From contig CM049308.1 of assembly GCA_026874595.1 (NCBI GenBank), positions 73,008,624-73,072,623 of the forward strand: DNA of 64,000 nucleotides. The letters are read 5' to 3'. The position numbers were made by a program, and so were the translations under genes. The notes under the pieces were generated by a model. The model worked only from the letters and a program-made list of their open reading frames with translations, was not told where the DNA came from and made no database searches. This DNA is from Sipunculus nudus (Eukaryota > Annelida > Sipuncula > Golfingiida > Sipunculidae). Positions 11,366 through 24,867 of this stretch are shown piece after piece (position 1 is the first letter of the stretch; each line of letters starts with the position of its first letter).

Positions 11366-13738
11366 CTAGCGAATGGTGTTATGTAAAACAGTTGACCTGT
11401 CAGAATATATGAAATAAAGAAAAGGAAAATAGGCAATAAATAACCAAAATACTTCAAGCAATAAAAAGAGTAAAGAAGAACTAAAAAGATGTCTTGCTCC
11501 GCATTAGCGGGCTGTATGCTGTAATTTCCTATTAATGACATTCCGAGGAAATGGAATCCAGACTCAAGTTCTACTTTGAAAAGGGTTCATGTCGCCCATT
11601 AGTCGTCATCCGATCCTCCCATCACTTTGACAAGTCGCAGATTTTGAGTCCAGCGGATTTTAGGCAGCGATCTTGTGGGTTATAGTATCTCTGCCGTTAA
11701 TTAGAATGAATTCTATGATGGCGGCTCATGACTGAAATTGTTCTCTGTTGTGACTGATACTCTGTATGCTGATAAGGAAAGCTCTGTGGGATTTTGCAAA
11801 ATAAATGTCCGCTTAAATCAAGATGCGTTTAAATTAATAGTTTGATTAGACAGGAAATTAACAGACTTTTTTCCCGACAGAGTAATCATCAAAATTAGAT
11901 TGGGCCGTTTCCTGGGCAGTGTAATTATTCATTGAAACTCTCACCATTCGACCAAGTAATTGACTGGATTCAAGTGAACACAAAGGCTGAGGATTTAAAC
12001 CAAAGTTAAGTTTTCCAAATAACAAACTGGTAGAAATGCTTATAAGCGGTATAGATATATTTGCGAGACTATAGCTTTTATGAAAATCTACTCGCTTCAG
12101 AAGCGATCATTATCCACAGCTTTATGAGATAAAGGAAGCGATGTTTTGGCTGTAAAATACTCTAATAACACATAACATATAGTTTTGCCAATTTCATGAA
12201 TAGTATATATATATAGTATATATATCTAGAGTTATGACAACACCGACCTCTTGAACAGGAAGCTAACCTGGATAAGCACATTTGCATATTATTTGCATTT
12301 TTTAACATAACAAAATAATGTGGAGGGTGTTATGCCGCCATTGTCACATGCTTAATACAGGAAGTGGGATATTTGTATACAGGAAGTATAAATAAAGGCT
12401 CAAATTCAGTAATGGGTGATGGGTTTAATTTTCACAATCATAACATGATGCTTTTAGTGTAACAGGACCATATAGGAAATTGCCTAATGGTTCATTTCTT
12501 TTTTATTGAATGGTCTCATTTAATTCTTTCTTAAGCCTCCAAAAAAATACATGATTCCTAACAAGTAGGAAGTGTATTTATTAATTATTGATCGATCCAT
12601 TATTACATTTTTATCATAGTTGCATTTAGTGGGATTAGAGTTCTTTTTAAACGTTTTCGCCTGATAAAATATTCAATCGAAAGATACTTGTCTTTTACTG
12701 TGAAGTTTCGAGGTCATATTTTAAAGTCAACTTTGCAGGAATTAAGCTTTGCTCGCATGGCTAAAATATCTTTTGTATAACTTCAACTGACCAGTTGAAG
12801 GTATAGTTAATGGAGATCTCAATAAACAAATCGCCGGCAAACACAAGAGATTTGATGAATAAGTGCGGAGATAGAATGGCCCCAATCTCATTTCTTTTCA
12901 GCTAACTGTCCGTATAATAACTAAACTTGCACCGTCAATAGTTCACACTATAAATATGACTTTCCCTTAACTCGAAAATTTCGTTCATTACAAGTATACA
13001 TTTCAAACCAGTCCAGGAAGGCAGAAACGCAGGATACTTTTAAACCAATATGATCGCGAGGATCATGCCACTTTTGGAAGCTAATTGTTTCCAAACACTT
13101 CTGACAGAATAGTTACTGTTTACCTGTAACAATGAGTAACAAGTTCAGCGGGAATATAAGAGCGCGAACTACATCTTCAATGGAAACTTAATACTCCGTC
13201 TCAAACAGATTTATGAAGAATTGAAGGGAAAGATTGAAGGGTGAAATGAGATTAAGCACTCTTCTGTGTGTTTGTAGTTTTCGGTTTTTCTCTTAAGTGA
13301 TTGCATATTTCTATATTCGAATGTCGCACGTTGGCAATTAAAAACAAGGGACCTATGGGTCACGACGCTCAGCTGTTATATATGATAAAAAATATTATTT
13401 AGAAATGAGGCACATGCTGGTTTTGTGTGGTAATAAATATAAGCTGTATTATGAGTTGTTGTTGTTTAGCTTATGTATGATTTTGATAGTACCTTTGGAG
13501 ACAGGGAAGAGGATTGATTTCATTTATTTTATTAACAAATGGAGTACTATTGTCACACAGATTTTGACTTGGCCATATAACTTATAAGCAGAACATATAA
13601 TATAAGAGTTTAACTATTTATTAATTAAAATACATATATTGTCCCAAATATAATTTTTATTAAAAATAATAAGAGAATCATATGATTTTTTAAAATGAAA
13701 TATAACTGATATGATTATTAAAATAATATTAAAGAATA

Positions 13739-13762
13739 TATTCATGAATGCATTCATGAATA
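13739..13762. repeat. 24-bp perfect palindrome
   Basis: TATTCATGAATG is followed immediately by its exact reverse complement CATTCATGAATA, with no spacer. It can form a cruciform, or bind a dimer of an AT-rich factor; no function is shown. Confidence 0.85.
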
Positions 13763-14418
13763 CATTTTAAAGTATTTGCACAAGTATTCATATATTTTCA
13801 TTTTTACCTGAATTCCCATTCTTTATGCAAGAAATTTTATAATGGAGTACAAAATCATATTCGTATTTATATACAATTACAAAGTATTTGCACCATGTCT
13901 GGAATTTATTCAGTTTTCACCAAACAATGATGTTGAGAATCCAGAATATACAAAATTCACAAATTTAAATAATGATCATAAGTACCTGGTTTTATGGCTT
14001 TTATTTATATTAAAAAATAACTGTAAAAAATTCATTTTGGACTAATTTCACATCAATGTACACACTAGACACAGCAGGAATCTAGATTAATATTATCAAC
14101 TGCATCTTTGTCTAATTTCCTTCATATGATCCCTAATGATTAGTAATGAATAATATGATTTACTTCTTTATCATTAAAATTGAACTGAAAAATGCCATAG
14201 GTGACTGCATGGTGTTATTTGGAATATGTGACATTCTACCCATCGATACAAGATTCTTATATCATCAGTAACTGCAAGTTAATTTCCTGTTATTATAAAC
14301 TAACAAATTCCATTTCTATTTTTCTTTAATTTGTTATTAAAAACCAATAAAAAATTATTAATTTATTGTTTTTTGTTATGTTCTTGGTTAAAACTACTAG
14401 ATGAGTTGGGTTGGACAC

Positions 14419-14532
14419 CTGGATCAACTGTGGCTTGCCATAAGCTGCCTGGATTCCATGTATGCCTCGCCTCAAGCGTGCATAATTTGATGAAAGGTCA
14501 ACAAGGTCAACATACAGGTGACTCAAGAGGGG
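14419..14532 (-). CDS. Candidate coding exon on the opposite strand, unassigned
   Basis: On the minus strand an acceptor (GGCTCTCTCCAG|CCC) and a donor (ATCCAG|GTGTCC) bound exactly 114 bp, 38 codons in phase 0-0. The frame has no stop and a protein-like composition: PLLSHLYVDLVDLSSNYARL then RRGIHGIQAAYGKPQLIQ. The open frame continues past the donor for some 28 codons. No neighbouring exon in the same orientation was found, and the segment sits beside a dispersed repeat, so it may be a transposed or fossil fragment. I do not recognise the family. Confidence 0.25.
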
Positions 14533-14568
14533 CTGGAGAGAGCCAAAGTCTGACAGGGTCTCATAAAA

Positions 14569-15952
14569 AACATTAATAAAAGCTACAATTTTTGGCCAAT
14601 TTCTTTCAGCTTTCTAAACTAAAAAGCTGAAATGCTTATGTGTGCATGATATGAAAATTATATCAACAGTGCTCACGGGAAAACAAACGTGCCATGGTCA
14701 CAGTTGGGCAAAATGTAAGGTACTAATTTTATATTTATACTAAATAAAATTTGAAAAATTCAGAACTAATTTTGGTTATTCAATTGAATCTTGATTAAAT
14801 AATGTTACATCCCTGACAAAAAAATCTCTAGCTTCAGCAATGGTCTTGTTAAGGGAGTAATTATATTTCTTGATTTTTTACAAAGTGCATTATGTTTGGG
14901 CCCATAACTTAAAACAATCACACAATACTGACATCATTCTGGCATGTGCATAGAGAATGAAAAATATGTATATTATTTATGATTAAAATCAGATCAGTGG
15001 TTTTGATATTAGGCAGTCTTGAAGTGTAACAATGGGTTTTTAATGGAAAAATGAAGTTTTTCATTAATATCTCGAATGTCCTAGTGACCAAATTCTTGGC
15101 ATGGTAGGGGATTTTGGAGACATCTAACTGTATGCCGAATTTAAGGAACTTAGAGCTGAAGCTGGGGAGCTGAGCTCTTGCAAACTGCATAGCACTAGCT
15201 TGATGTAAACAATATGTTACATGGTGCTTGAAAACTTGATTAAAATCTACAGTTTTTGATCAACTGGTTTCAAATTTTTGGTGTTAACAGTTGAAATGCT
15301 AACAAAAACATGCTGTGAAAATTAAATCCACAGTACTTACAGGAAAAAAACGTGCCATGGTCAAAGTTGGCAAAATTTAAGGTACCAATTTTTTATTTTT
15401 ATTAATATTTTAAAAAATTTTAAAGATTTTCATCTAATTTTGGGTATACAATTTAATTTTGATTAATTAAACTTATATTACTGGAAAAAAGGTCCATAGC
15501 ATTAACATTTTTTGTGTTAAGTGATCAAATATCTTTTCTGATTTTTTACAAAATGCATTATGTTTGGGCCCATAACTTTTTTAAATTAAATAATACAGAC
15601 ATAATTTCTGGCATGTACATAGGAACTATATAGAGGAATATTTATGGTAAATATGAGGTAAAACAGATGAGTGGTTTTGATATTAGGCAGTCCTGAAGTG
15701 TGAAAATAGGTTTTTAATAAAAAATTGAGGTTTTTCCTTAATTTCTCAAAGGAACGAAGTTGCAAACACCCAGTTTTCGGCTTGGTAGGAGATCTTGGGG
15801 ACATCTAACATTATGCCAAATTTTGGATTCCTAGGTCTTACGGTTTCAAAACGTGCCACATCTACGGACGGACGGACGGACGGACAGACGGACGGACGAC
15901 GGACAATGGACCACGACTATAGCTCAGATGACTTATAGTCAGCTGAGCTAAA
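14569..15952. mobile_element. Dispersed repeat in tandem duplicate (GGACGG-tailed family)
   Basis: Two diverged copies lie head to tail, about 14569-15190 and 15230-15952. Both contain GTGCCATGGTCAnAGTTGG near the start, CATTATGTTTGGGCCCATAACTT centrally, CTGGCATGTnCATAG and TTTTGATATTAGGCAGTC. The second ends in a (GGAC)n run, then GACAATGGACCACGACTATAGCTCAGATG and AGTCAGCTGAGCTAAAA. A related copy lies at 45345-46027, and a shorter one with the same tail at 50058-50597. Possible left-end words (GGGTCACGACGCTCAGCTG) occur at 13350-13375, so the full element may be about 2.6 kb. Class unknown. Confidence 0.7.
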
Positions 15953-18573
15953 AATGAACAATAAATATTCTGCTGTCTAATGGTTAAAATTGATTTGGTT
16001 GTTGTATAATATTTAATATTTTCTAACTTGGACATATAGAGCATGGTGTTGTATAACTAAGTCGCGGTCAGTTGAATACAAACTTTAATTCGCCATGATA
16101 CCATCTCGACAGTGCGGTCTCACGAGACTCTCGTTCGGGTGTCGTGTACAAACCCATCCTTCAAACTTATCCCTTGTATTATTTTAACAAGTACTCAACA
16201 CATGGTAGTTCTACTTGCGTCTGGAATGGGCTTCGGGTGCCAGTACGTTTCTGTACTATTGGTAACTTAGCCGAAAGGAATATGGTTATATTTGATTACG
16301 ACGAAAGAATCTGAAATACGAACATTTTTTTCTCAGAAATAAATGATGTGTATTAGACGTATACTGAAGGAGGCATAAAAGTCAGCTTGAAAATGTCAGT
16401 GTGTGAAAATGTTAATGTTGTGTGTTAAATAATGTAGTCTCATCCGGCTTTGTACCTGATTGCGACGTGCAGTATCAAGTGGAGCAAGAGGCACGTGATC
16501 CTAGCTCTGCCCAGGCCTGGCGCCATATGTGTACTGTAAACTGTGATAGAATCCTGTCCGGTTTTCATGAACATTCCCACCATATCATCAACAGGTACAG
16601 ATAGCAGGAAAGGGTCAGTGCGCCCTGATAGAGACTCATAGAGATAAGTGCTAAAGTTCTTCTTTTATTTGCTGGGCAGGAAGGGTTTCGCACGTACGTC
16701 TCAAACAAGATCCTTGACTCAAGAAGGGTTTGTCGGGGCATTAAGCCTTAAAAAACCGGGGAAATTGAAGAAAATAGTTTCTCCTGATGATGGGTTTAAC
16801 TCCTTGCACCCTCCTAGGGATTGGTCCCCGAGGTCGATCTAGGCACAACAATCTAAGCTTCATTGGTTGATATTTATGGTATAACTTCCGGTAATGTGTT
16901 AAAGTAATATTTTTAAGGGTACCGACAAGAAGTGATCAGGAGTATTTCACAAAGTAAACTGAAATACTCATAAAACACGATGCTCACATTAATATACTTT
17001 GTTCTTAGGTCTAACTCTGTTCACTGACTATTTAGTGGTTTTGCCGTTGAGTTCAAGGGTATAGGAGTTGATTGACCGGGTGCTTCCCGGTAACCAGCTG
17101 TCTTTGAGAGTAAAGGTTAAGGTCCGCCTCCGAGACATATAAAGTATTTATCAAGGCCCTGCAGATATTGCGGATGAAAACGCCTCCTGTATCGGGTAAA
17201 ATATTAGGACTACACTCCCATAGCGTTTTTCATCTCACATGTTTGATGTATATTTTAAAAGCGGCCGCCGGGTCTGTAATAAAGAGTTCACCGTGGGCTC
17301 ATGAAAGACGAGTATCTGCGGCCCGTGTTTGGTCGATTGCTTCAAGCCTTTGAACTTTGATGTTACGTCACGCTAGATTTTACCATTGTCTTTGTTGAAT
17401 GCAAATACATTCTAACAGTTATGGTTCATGATATTTACTTTACTCTTGTGTGCACTTTATATACTTGTGGCGTCCATAAAGGCCGGTTGTCATGGGACCT
17501 GACGTTGAATTACAACATCATGGAAATTTGTTTCATGTAATAGAGGGCAAATTTCTTCAAACGACAATAACGGATAAACACGCCAGAGGATTAATTACAT
17601 TAATTATATTCACACATTGTTTAAGGATGTTTATTTTAATATATTTGGACAAAATTCTTCCCACTGTATGACTCATCCATTTTCCTACTGTACGGGTACC
17701 AATCATCGTGTAGCCTTCTGACCATGCATATAATGAAGCAGTATAGGCTTTTCACAATAGGCGGCGTGGGAGAGCCCATATATCGCTTTGGCCTAGAAGT
17801 GCGTGTTTATCTAAAATATCTTAATTTTTCTTCGCGCACAGTTTTTTAATGACCCCTCGGTGGTTTATAACAAGAATATATCAGTTATATATCTTCATTC
17901 GCGAATATCGGTAATGATCTGACCCTTATATAATGAAAACACGTGCATTTGTTGACATCACATACATTCGAATGAAGAAACTTGTTGGGACCAAATGGCA
18001 GTTAGGAAAACGGACTTGCCGAGAGAATGGCGAGCGGAAGGAAGGAGATCTGTGAAACTCAATCAGTGATGTAAAAGAGTAGTGTAAACATTTTAAGATA
18101 GTGTGGTATGTATCTTTTTTCCCGAACTTGTTATCCATAAAGTGAAGAGAGCTTTCTTGTCACGTTTTCAGCGAAAATTTAGGTCGCGCAATATATTTTG
18201 AGGACCTCATATTTTACACCTCGGAAAGTGAATGAGACTAAAAGGCTGGAAACTTTTTTTAAACGTTGTGCAATAAAGAGAGGGTAGGTCATTGCAAAAA
18301 AAAAAGTAAAGCAGGAAGTATATAAACGCCAAGGCATATGTTATGGCTCAAACAGAGAAAGACGTAAAAATAGTTGTAATAAGAAATACACATTATACTG
18401 TTTAATACAAAAAATAGACTGTTCCGACCGCAGTGAAACCCCAAGATCAACCCCATAGACTTGTACATAATTATTCACATGTATATAAATTATAAATATT
18501 CATCAATTAATAATAAAAAATACAGGTATATCAACTTTATTCACGGCTTTTTCGGTTATTATACTCCATCTGG

Positions 18574-18646
<73 letters not shown>
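18574..18646. repeat. AT microsatellite
   Basis: About 70 bp of (TA)n; tyrosine/isoleucine open frames on both strands here are artefacts of it. Confidence 0.95.
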
Positions 18647-19693
18647 TGTCGTTAGTCCTTTGAACATGAGAAATATGTTGGGGCCATAATAATAAAAAAG
18701 GACGTAATAAAACATGCTATCTTGATATAAAATACAATTTAATATTACATGTCATTCAATATCGGCGGAGATAACACAGATGGTATTTCAGTCAGTCAAC
18801 TGGCAGAGAAAAATGAGTTTTGTAAAATAAAATTGGAAAGTAGATTCATAAAAAGCACTTAGTCTGAACGATAAGCATGATACTCGGTCAACGTTTAATG
18901 AACGAAGGTTCAAAGTAGGTTTAATCTGAAGTCTTTACGACGTGGTTTGCCATATTGATTATCCAGGGCCTTTGGGGAGAGAGATATGCGCTGGATTTAG
19001 CTTAATGTCTTGAATGCAGATAATCGGAGTAAAGCATTTATCTGAAATACCAAAAAATATGCTTATTTTTTGCATTCGTGTTATATTCGTATGAACACGA
19101 CATCCCTGCACCTTTCATTTCAAAATTGAGATATTAGACATAAGCACGCACCTATCATAATTTATTTTCGACTGTTGATTCCAATGAACTATTATATGAA
19201 AGATGTTTCATCAGTTTTAGGATAATTAAGGCTCCACTGTAATATGATTAATATACAAAGGAATACAAATCAGACATACAGTATATCTTCACTGATATCA
19301 TTACCACAGTGTCTCGGTAGCTTGTGCATTAGTTTATACGAATGCATACACGCATTATATATTTTGTTTGCAGGAGTAAAAAAAACTAGGCTGCACCTGT
19401 AAGTTACAAGATGAAAGATCACATATATCCCATTAATAAATAAGATAAATTAGACTGATAAGACAGTCTCGCTAATCTTCACTTTTACCTGTTCGTCTTT
19501 TTATATCTTTGGGAATATAAAGCACACTGTTATTCAATTATTATTGTCCGCTGCCGATGCTCTACACTCATGATATGTTTACGCGCACAAAAAAAGTTCA
19601 GGGGATTCGGCGTGGATAATACCCATAACACACTAACGCGCGCGTCAAGGGTCAAGTCTAGAAAACGTCTTTTTATATTATACGAGAGACTAA

Positions 19694-19973
19694 AGCTAAG
19701 ATTCCTTATGTACGGCATGCGGTTGGCGGAATGCGTATAAAATCGGTTTTTACTATAAAATTAGGTGATATTCCTTATGCGCGGATCCGCCATGCGAAAT
19801 GCGTATCCGACATAACGAATCGCTACATGTAGCGATATTTGCCGGTTCCGCATGGTATCCAGGGGCAACACATAGGAAAAATGCATGCTGCCGTGCCGAT
19901 ACATATGAAAATTCTCAACGCGCCTTCCGCATTCTGCATGCAACATTCCGCATTCTGTACATAAGGAATTGCT
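19694..19973. mobile_element. MITE-like element with inverted ends
   Basis: The left end AGCTAAGATTCCTTATGTAC and the right end, reverse-complemented, AGCAATTCCTTATGTACAG share ATTCCTTATGTAC plus ATGCGG, with a 3-bp indel near the tip. TAA occurs at 19691-19693 and 19974-19976 as a plausible target duplication. The 280-bp interior is full of GCGG, ATGCG and CCGCAT words and has no transposase. Ends beginning AGC and TAA targets match the element at 7076-7392. Confidence 0.6.
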
Positions 19974-19977
19974 TAAG

Positions 19978-20052
19978 GTGACACATACCAGCGTTTATCG
20001 CATTGCGTTAATCTCATCCGTTTATCACACGCGATGACATATATATATCATA

Positions 20053-20108
<56 letters not shown>

Positions 20109-21075
20109 GAAATAAATGGAGGACCCTCCCCCCCCCCCCCCAAAAAAAAAAAAAGTAGAATAAAATAAAATTAAATTCCACCGAAACCTTGCTTGCCACT
20201 TATTGTGTTCCAAAGTAACTTTTTTATAAACATTGCGCTTCAATGACCCATGTAAGATGCATGTTGGGTGTTTTAAAATGGGGTACTTCCTTAGGGTAAT
20301 ACACCATCAATGAGCTCCACAAGTCTTCTTTCGATAGGAGTCTGAGCGCACATGGCATGGTTGAATTTGAGCTTCCTGAATTGTCATAAAGTGGAATCCC
20401 CTGTGCGTTTACCGGATGTGTTCATCGCAAAAATCGAATGGTGTTCATTGAACGGAGCTGATAATCGTTGCCGGGGGATATGTGTCATGTTCAACTGAAA
20501 TTACAGTGTCAAATATTGTTTAAGCTGGTGACACATACCAGCGTTTATCGCATCCGTTTTTCAAATGCGATCAACGGACGGAAAACATGCGGCCACATGA
20601 CACATACAAGCGTCAAACAGGTGACAATAAGTCGTTTTGTCCTTTCTGATCAAGAATTATGCCTGTAAATCTAAATAATATTTCAGTAAAAATTTAAAAA
20701 AAAAATATTTTTTTTTTTAACTTCAGTTAATGCGGGATAGGACCTTTCTCTCCAAAATAATTGTCCTGGCGCCCGTGCTTAACGTTTAATTTTGTTTCCA
20801 CTTTGAATGTCACTTTTCAATGCATCAAAGGCGTTGTTGCAATTTTTCGGTGATATAACAGGATTCATTATAAAATGAAATTCCTTTGCGTTTACCGAAT
20901 GCGTTCGTCGCAAAAATCGAGCAGTGTTCAATATCTACGATCAACGGATCCGTTGAACGCAGCTGATAATCGTTGCCGGAGGTATGTGTCGCGTTCAACT
21001 GAAACTATAGTGTCCAATATTGGTTAGACGGATGCGATGACCGGATGCCTGTATCGGATGCGATAAACGCTGCAT
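19978..21075. mobile_element. Degenerate composite of short inverted-repeat elements
   Basis: A 26-bp sequence starting GTGACACATACCAGCG and ending TTTATCGCAT is identical at 19978-20003 and 20528-20553. A second block, with ATCGCAAAAATCGA, AGCTGATAATCGTTGCCGG and GTTCAACTGAAA, occurs at about 20405-20525 and again at 20886-21020. CAGCGTTTATCGCATCCG at 20539-20556 is the exact reverse complement of 21055-21072. The pattern suggests at least two overlapping or nested copies of one non-autonomous element family. Boundaries are not resolved and there is no coding capacity. Confidence 0.55.
20036..20106. repeat. AT microsatellite
   Basis: (AT)n with one interruption, followed at 20127-20140 by a C homopolymer and then poly-A. 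Confidence 0.95.
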
Positions 21076-21559
21076 GGCCGTAGCATGTTTGTGTGTGTGT
21101 GTGGGGGGGGGGGGGGCAGTAAATGCTTTGTCAGAGCAAAGCATAACGAGGGGCGTAGACCCCGAGGGTGGAAGGTGCATGTGGTACTTTTTTTAAATAC
21201 ATGCCATAAATTCGCATTTCTGTGGGTATTTTTATTATAATTTAAGCTCTAATCACAGAAACTTAATTTTTTATTCACAGGGTGCTTGTTCACCAGTCAA
21301 AAACTGAACTTTCTTTCAAATACTGCCAACATTTTTTTCCCCTAAGAATGCTCAGATCTCAGGGGCAGCTGACGAATCGCTGATAATGACATAACATTAG
21401 ACAGGATTTCCCTCACAGCATGCGCATTCTTGTTAACACTGCGAGTAAAACATTTGTAGTTATGCACAAAAGATATTTTACTTATGTATAAATGAATAGA
21501 AAACGTGTAACAAAGCAACACACCAAGACACTCCGCAATTTTCAACCCACAGTGAGTCT

Positions 21560-22015
21560 CTTTACACTTCCACCCTCAATACACCAACACACCACCACCA
21601 CACTCCACACACCACCACAGTCCACATACCACCACACTCCACATACCATTACACTCCACACACTACCACACCCTACTTCTCTCCACCAACTACCACGCTC
21701 CATGCACCACCACACCGTCTCACGCCCCATTGATCTACACACACCATCACACTCCACCACGCTCTATGCACCATACAGCGCCCCGTTCACCACTACACCT
21801 CACCCACAGGCACTCTCCACTCACCTCCACACTCCACATCTTTCACGCACACCACCACACTCCAATCACCACACTACACAAACCACCACATACCACCGCG
21901 CTTCATATACACCAACACGCTCCACACACCATGCTGGATATAACCACGGCACCTCACACACATCCACGTTCCACACCTCACCGCACACAGCACGTCATCC
22001 CCTGTACACACAATT
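21560..22015. repeat. CA-rich, G-poor imperfect repeat tract
   Basis: About 450 bp of variations on CACCACACTCCACA with very few G on the plus strand. Long frames rich in His/Thr/Pro on plus, and Gly/Val/Trp/Cys on minus, are produced by this composition and are not genes. Confidence 0.9.
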
Positions 22016-23465
22016 ACGCGTCACTCCAAACACTAAAATTCTTTCCTGAAAAGACCTTTGTTGCACGGAGTATCCAGGTTGCCTGCGGTTGATATATTTA
22101 CGCTATCATATTGGGGGCTCAGGAGTGATACATCATACAATCCCATTTACTCTTGATATTCTAAAACAAAATTAATAAGAATATTCTTGTATAAGATGTA
22201 GTCTAAAACGTTGGCATTATTACATAGAAAAAAGAAGAGAGAAAACTTCAAAAGGATTACAGGCAATCACTGGAAGTAATCAGCTAAATTTATTGATAAT
22301 AAAGCTTTTGGGTCCTAATTGCAAGCTTGGTGTATTGATTGACCGGATTGCGTAAGATGGATGATAAGCATGCTGCCGCGCGGGCTAAGAGTTCTAAGAT
22401 TTCACTAAGTGATTGTATGTGGAATTGAATCTGTTATCATTATAAAAGTGTTGCATTTGCAATATGACATCACTGTATAATCTTATGCTTTCACTTTTTT
22501 CTACTTCCATGGCAAAATTTAATGGATATGATGGATTTTTTATCTGTTCACAACCTTTGTATTTATGATACCAATTACCGATGAATGACCTAAAGTATAA
22601 TTGAATTCCCAAGGTGAAAATAGGACAAACCGACCATATTTGGCCATTGAATCGATTAAACACGATTTTTTTACCTTTAACTTGCGAGAGATCATCGTGA
22701 AGCTGGAAAAAAAGGTGGATAACTGCCCTGAAGCAAATTTCACACTTTAGCAAGTGCCACCGAAGCCTGCTGAAAATGCTTTTCTATATTAAGGGTTGCC
22801 ACATTGGATTTTTAAAAAATGTAATCGATTTTGCAATAAAGTAAATCAATATCGTTTTAAAAATATCAGAAATGTATGATTTTATATCAAAATGTAGTCA
22901 GTACCTGAGGTTTCTGAACAGGCCTGAGAAATAATGAAGCTTGAGAAATTGATCAGATAACAGTGTATGAGACCTCAATGTTTCATTTGTCTGCCATTTT
23001 GTGACTGTCTAGCGAGAGTGCTGCGAAACCCCGCTCAGTGAAATGTAATGCCTGAGCTAAAATGGTAGCAGAACATGTCTGTAAACCAAATTAAAAATGA
23101 CAAAGAGCCTAAAATGATCAACAAGAGGAGGAATAACTCGGGGTAAAGTTTTTAAATAATTATTTTAAAAGTATAATTAAAAATAAATCTAATGTTAGCC
23201 ACCGCCTGCTCACAACATCATGGCTGAAAATGAGTCGAGTTTTATAGCTAAAATCAGGTCACGCCATTTTGTCATGATCATCACTTTGATATAAAGCCAA
23301 CGTGCGTCTCGGATCCAGTGACGTATAAATTATTCATGTGGCAGCACACATCAAATACAGGTGCACCTTACGAGGAAACCACGATGCCCTAAAACAAAAA
23401 CAAAAACAGAGAAACATAAATTCATGCTCACCAACCTTACGCCCAAGCAGAAGTTCAGGCCACAC

Positions 23466-23526
23466 CAAATAATAATATTAATAAAAATTATAATAATGGT
23501 GATAATAATAATAATAATAATATAAA

Positions 23527-23557
<31 letters not shown>

Positions 23558-23660
23558 AATAATAGTGATAAATAAAATATAAATAATAATTATAATGATA
23601 ATAAAATAAAATAATTTTATTAAAAATATTAATAATTTTATTTAAAATAATAATAAAAAG

Positions 23661-23693
<33 letters not shown>

Positions 23694-23725
23694 GTTATAA
23701 TAATTAAAATAATAATAAACTGTTC
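23466..23725. repeat. AAT trinucleotide-rich tract
   Basis: Interrupted (AAT)n with TATAAT and AAAAT variants over roughly 260 bp. Confidence 0.9.
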
Positions 23726-24138
23726 CATGGAGTATAAGATAACAAATATGAAGCGAGTCGGCGCCTTTTTTTTCAATTTAACGGTTGACAGACAGTAAGT
23801 ACAATGTTGCCAGCAAGCAAAAGTATAAAGAGTGAGACAGGTAATGAAATTAATTTGATGAACACAACACAATTGAGTTTAATCTAGTCTCAACAGTGTC
23901 TTTATGGATCACCTTTATAATAAAATTTCGTTGTAGTTACATTCAAAAATAAGAGAAACCTTTACAAGCGTAAAAATTAGCAATGTTAATACCGAAGATT
24001 AGATGCTCATTCCAAAAATAAAAAAAAAACACTATTGATCTAATAAATAAAAGAGCGGCGATTACGTTAAAAAATATTTAAATGGTGTGGCCTTAGGTCT
24101 ATAAATCAACGAAACGTGGGGTTTTAATGACAGACGTA

Positions 24139-24330
24139 TTATATACAGGCTCGGCGTGGCCATTGCCATTCTCCACGCAGATAACCCTCTACTTCAGGGT
24201 AGTGAAATCCTGTTTTATTGAGGGGTATTAGAGCAATCAGTGATTTAAGCCAGGCGATCACGTCTGGTATATCACCATATCCTACCAGGACCAGTGTGGG
24301 AAACGGGACATTTAGATTAAATAAAGCCAT
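24139..24330 (-). other. Uncertain minus-strand open frame with protein-like composition
   Basis: An ATG-initiated frame of 63 codons (MALFNLNVPFPTLVLVGYGD then IPDVIAWLKSL...) in a locally GC-richer stretch. No splice sites, partners or recognised family. It may be a repeat-borne or chance frame and is recorded only because its composition differs from the AT-noise frames around it. Confidence 0.12.
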
Positions 24331-24816
24331 TCAGCTTGGCCCAGGGAAAGGTTGCTCGTAAGCATTTGGAAAGAGCTACGGTGTTCATTTGTAAGGGAAT
24401 TTTTAATGCTTGCGTCATCGAAATTCTTCCACCGTCTCCATCTATCACTGCAGCAACAAAAATTTAGTGCGGGATTTCAATATGTATTACCATGCCCCAG
24501 CGAATGAAAGCACCTTACATTTATAATGTAAAGGTATATCTTTCGAATATTCTTTGTGCACAAAGATCGCACAGGAAAAAATGGTCGGGACGAATGCTAA
24601 TATGATAATGGTTATAATGTGCAGTTGACCGGTATTTGTCAAAGTATATATGGAAATGTGGAGTCGTAATTCAGAATTTGTGAGGTTCTAAAATTCAATA
24701 TTTTTTTTGTAGTCACAGCCTACAAACATCTTTTATGCCCGCGCGAAAATAATTGAATTTTATCAATCATTATATGGGTAAGCGAATAAGTGTGCAACAA
24801 TTGTTACATTTCAGAA

Positions 24817-24817
<1 letters not shown>

Positions 24818-24866
<49 letters not shown>
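24818..24866. repeat. AT microsatellite
   Basis: Uninterrupted (TA)n of about 48 bp. Confidence 0.95.

Positions 24867-24867
<1 letters not shown>

Noticed and set aside
21492-22092. 185-codon His/Thr/Pro frame and overlapping frames
   Set aside because: Composition artefact of the CA-rich tract.
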